Source: CAZIRO01 sp964541595
GTDB lineage: Bacteria > Acidobacteriota > HRBIN11
Assembly (NCBI GenBank): GCA_964541595.1
Contig: CAZIRO010000051.1
Coordinates: 1 to 15,809 of the forward strand
DNA: 15,809 bases
Reading direction: 5' to 3'
Under the pieces are notes generated by a model. It saw only the letters and a list, made by a program, of their open reading frames with translations. It did no database searches and had not been told where the DNA came from. Every line of letters begins with the position of its first letter. Position 1 is the stretch's first letter. Shown in pieces: positions 14,955-15,809 of this stretch. The translations under genes and the position numbers were made by a program.

Positions 14955-15329
14955 TTATTCCTCGATACTCTCCAGGAGGTGTTTCAATCGTTGCCATGTT
15001 TCCGGCGAGATCTGTTCATGTTGCAGGAGATTGGCAAGCAGCAGTTCAGGCGAGTTTTCAAAAAATCGGCTGAGCACGTATTGCAAAACCCGGCGGCGAA
15101 CCTGGGCTGGTTGAACGATCGGGAAATATACGAACGCACGTCCCCGTTGTTTGTGGCGGACGTAGCCTTTGCGTTCCAGGATACGCAGGATGGTGAGCAC
15201 GGTATTGTAGGCAAGGGGTTCTTCCAGGTCTTCGAGGACCTCACGCACGGTAGCCCGCCCACGTTGCCACAGGACGGCCATAATGCGCAATTCCGCTTCC
15301 GTCAGCATGGACGATGGTCGTCGCGGCAT
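14955..15329 (-). CDS. blaI: BlaI/MecI-family transcriptional repressor
   Basis: A 124-residue winged-helix repressor of the BlaI/MecI (Penicillinase_R) family. The N-terminal DNA-binding part is clear (LTEAELRIMAVLWQRG, TVREVLEDL, YNTVLTILRILERKGYV, RGRAFVYFP), followed by a helical dimerisation region where the partner peptidase normally cuts. ATG 15329 has AGGAAGGA at good spacing. It is the first gene of a two-gene operon with the M56 peptidase. A palindrome in its leader is a likely operator, so it is probably autoregulated. Whether it controls other genes is not visible here. Confidence 0.94.
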   Translation of the reverse strand: MPRRPSSMLTEAELRIMAVLWQRGRATVREVLEDLEEPLAYNTVLTILRILERKGYVRHKQRGRAFVYFPIVQPAQVRRRVLQYVLSRFFENSPELLLANLLQHEQISPETWQRLKHLLESIEE

Positions 15330-15340
15330 GGGTCCTTCCT

Positions 15341-15354
15341 ACTAATTTTTTAGT
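15341..15354. promoter_or_regulatory. Likely BlaI operator
   Basis: A perfect inverted repeat, ACTAA-TTTT-TTAGT, lies between the predicted transcription start and the blaI start codon. Its half-sites resemble the TACTA/TAGTA halves of known Bla/Mec operators. Position +7 to +20 would favour blocking by roadblock or overlap with the initiation region. Confidence 0.55.
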
Positions 15355-15808
15355 TGATCTCGGTCATAAGATAGGTCCAGAGACCGCCCGTGTCAAGTGG
15401 GTGATCTCCTGAGATCGGGACGGGAAATGGGACAGGGGATGTACCCGGATGAACGAACAGACCGGTCGCTGCCGGGGGTCGGGTGTCAGATGTCAGGTCC
15501 CGGGTGTCGGGTCTCGGGTGTCGGGTCTCGGGTGTCAGGTCCCGGGTCTCAGGTCCCAGGTCCCAGGTGTCCGGTGTCCGGTGGCGGGGGGGCAGCGCAT
15601 CCGGTATGACTGTATATCGCGTGATCATCCGGACACACCCTGTCCCATTGCCTGTCCTGACCTCAGGGGAACTGCCTGGATTTGTCTCCACCACCGTTTT
15701 CACCTGTCCGTATGTAACGGTGAGATCCATTTCCATGGAGGTGACACCAAGCAGCGAAACCCAGGGTTTTACCCCCCACTCGATGTGGCGGCCTTGTCGG
15801 ACTTGGGT
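15350..15808 (-). CDS. 3' end of an unidentified gene reading into copy E (uncertain)
   Basis: From the window edge a minus-strand frame gives a protein-like sequence (GRHIEWGVKPWVSLLGV, then MEMDLTVTYGQVKTVVETN), with alternating polar and hydrophobic residues suggesting beta strands. The frame has no stop before copy E and runs through the whole element, with proline-rich PDTRDLTPETR-like sequence, to a stop at 15350, inside the blaI leader. The part from 15667 to the edge may be real coding sequence, and the rest is probably repeat-derived. An inserted element that removed the original stop would explain it. I do not recognise the family. Confidence 0.3.
   Translation of the reverse strand, partial: TQVRQGRHIEWGVKPWVSLLGVTSMEMDLTVTYGQVKTVVETNPGSSPEVRTGNGTGCVRMITRYTVIPDALPPRHRTPDTWDLGPETRDLTPETRHPRPDTRDLTSDTRPPAATGLFVHPGTSPVPFPVPISGDHPLDTGGLWTYLMTEIN
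15368..15396 (-). promoter_or_regulatory. Promoter of the blaI-blaR1-like operon
   Basis: On the minus strand a perfect TTGACA (15396-15391) is followed after 17 bp by TATCTT (15373-15368). Transcription would start near 15361, just upstream of the palindromic operator. The -35 lies 12 bp outside the left end of repeat copy E. Confidence 0.75.
15409..15666 (+). repeat. Intergenic inverted-repeat element, copy E (complete)
   Basis: This is a 258-bp element with 26-bp terminal inverted repeats at 15409-15434 and 15641-15666 (22 of 26 match). The left arm is about 66 bp, of a different subtype from A, B and D but close to C. The array holds about sixteen 7-bp units (15475-15586; GGTGTCG, GGTCTCG, GGTCCCA, GGTGTCC and variants). 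The right arm is 54 bp and recognisably related to that of B (GCACATCC against GCGCATCC, ATGAC, TATCGCG). Confidence 0.92.
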
Positions 15809-15809
15809 G

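Noticed and set aside
12989..15329. Beta-lactam resistance locus
   Set aside because: The BlaI and M56 parts are present, but there is no beta-lactamase gene and no penicillin-binding sensor domain.
15475..15586. Tandem repeat array as a CRISPR
   Set aside because: Units are 7 bp, contiguous and degenerate, with no spacers and no cas genes nearby.

Overview
The window is a compact, GC-rich stretch (by eye) of a bacterial chromosome with fourteen recognisable protein genes, one probable gene fragment at the right edge, and no rRNA, tRNA, CRISPR array or complete transposase gene. An AMIN-domain cell-wall amidase, a GDP-mannose branch and HtpX fit a Gram-negative (diderm) bacterium. I cannot place it in a phylum from this sequence. 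The unusual wealth of short intergenic repeats is its most distinctive trait.

Layout. 1-54 holds the end of an intergenic repeat (copy A), followed by a sigma70-like promoter and the rightward run metK, ahcY, a mannose-6-phosphate isomerase-type cupin and a mannose-1-phosphate guanylyltransferase (168-4115). The last three overlap. The run joins the S-adenosylmethionine cycle to GDP-mannose synthesis. Convergent to it lie a PP-loop/RNA-binding protein and queD (4164-5644, minus), preceded by a hairpin-rich leader (about 5724-6008), a promoter and repeat copy B (6057-6221). Then come a coupled metallophosphatase-DUF488 pair (6280-7855, minus), htpX (8057-8914, plus) and nth (8919-9608, minus). 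Next are repeat copy C, an amidase-Xer recombinase operon (9836-12459, minus), copy D, a blaI-blaR1-like operon whose sensor carries a HEAT-repeat tail (12989-15329, minus), copy E, and the 3' part of an unidentified minus-strand gene.

The main discovery candidate is the repeat family (A-E). Each complete copy (B, D, E) has 26-bp terminal inverted repeats, a left arm of 64-66 bp and a right arm of exactly 54 bp, separated by a variable number (about 3, 12 and 16) of tandem 7-bp units of the type GGTSYCR. In four of the five copies the left end lies only 10-12 bp upstream of a -35 hexamer (TTGACA or GTGACA) followed 17 bp later by a -10-like hexamer, always pointing away from the element into the next gene (metK, queD, xer, blaI). 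The elements thus sit between the end of one gene and the promoter of the next in a fixed orientation. This suggests a mobile or structural element with a role in transcription punctuation or promoter control. Two other short repeat types, an AT-rich 7-bp repeat around the PP-loop gene and an AGTRACG repeat next to copies B, C and D, fill much of the remaining intergenic space.
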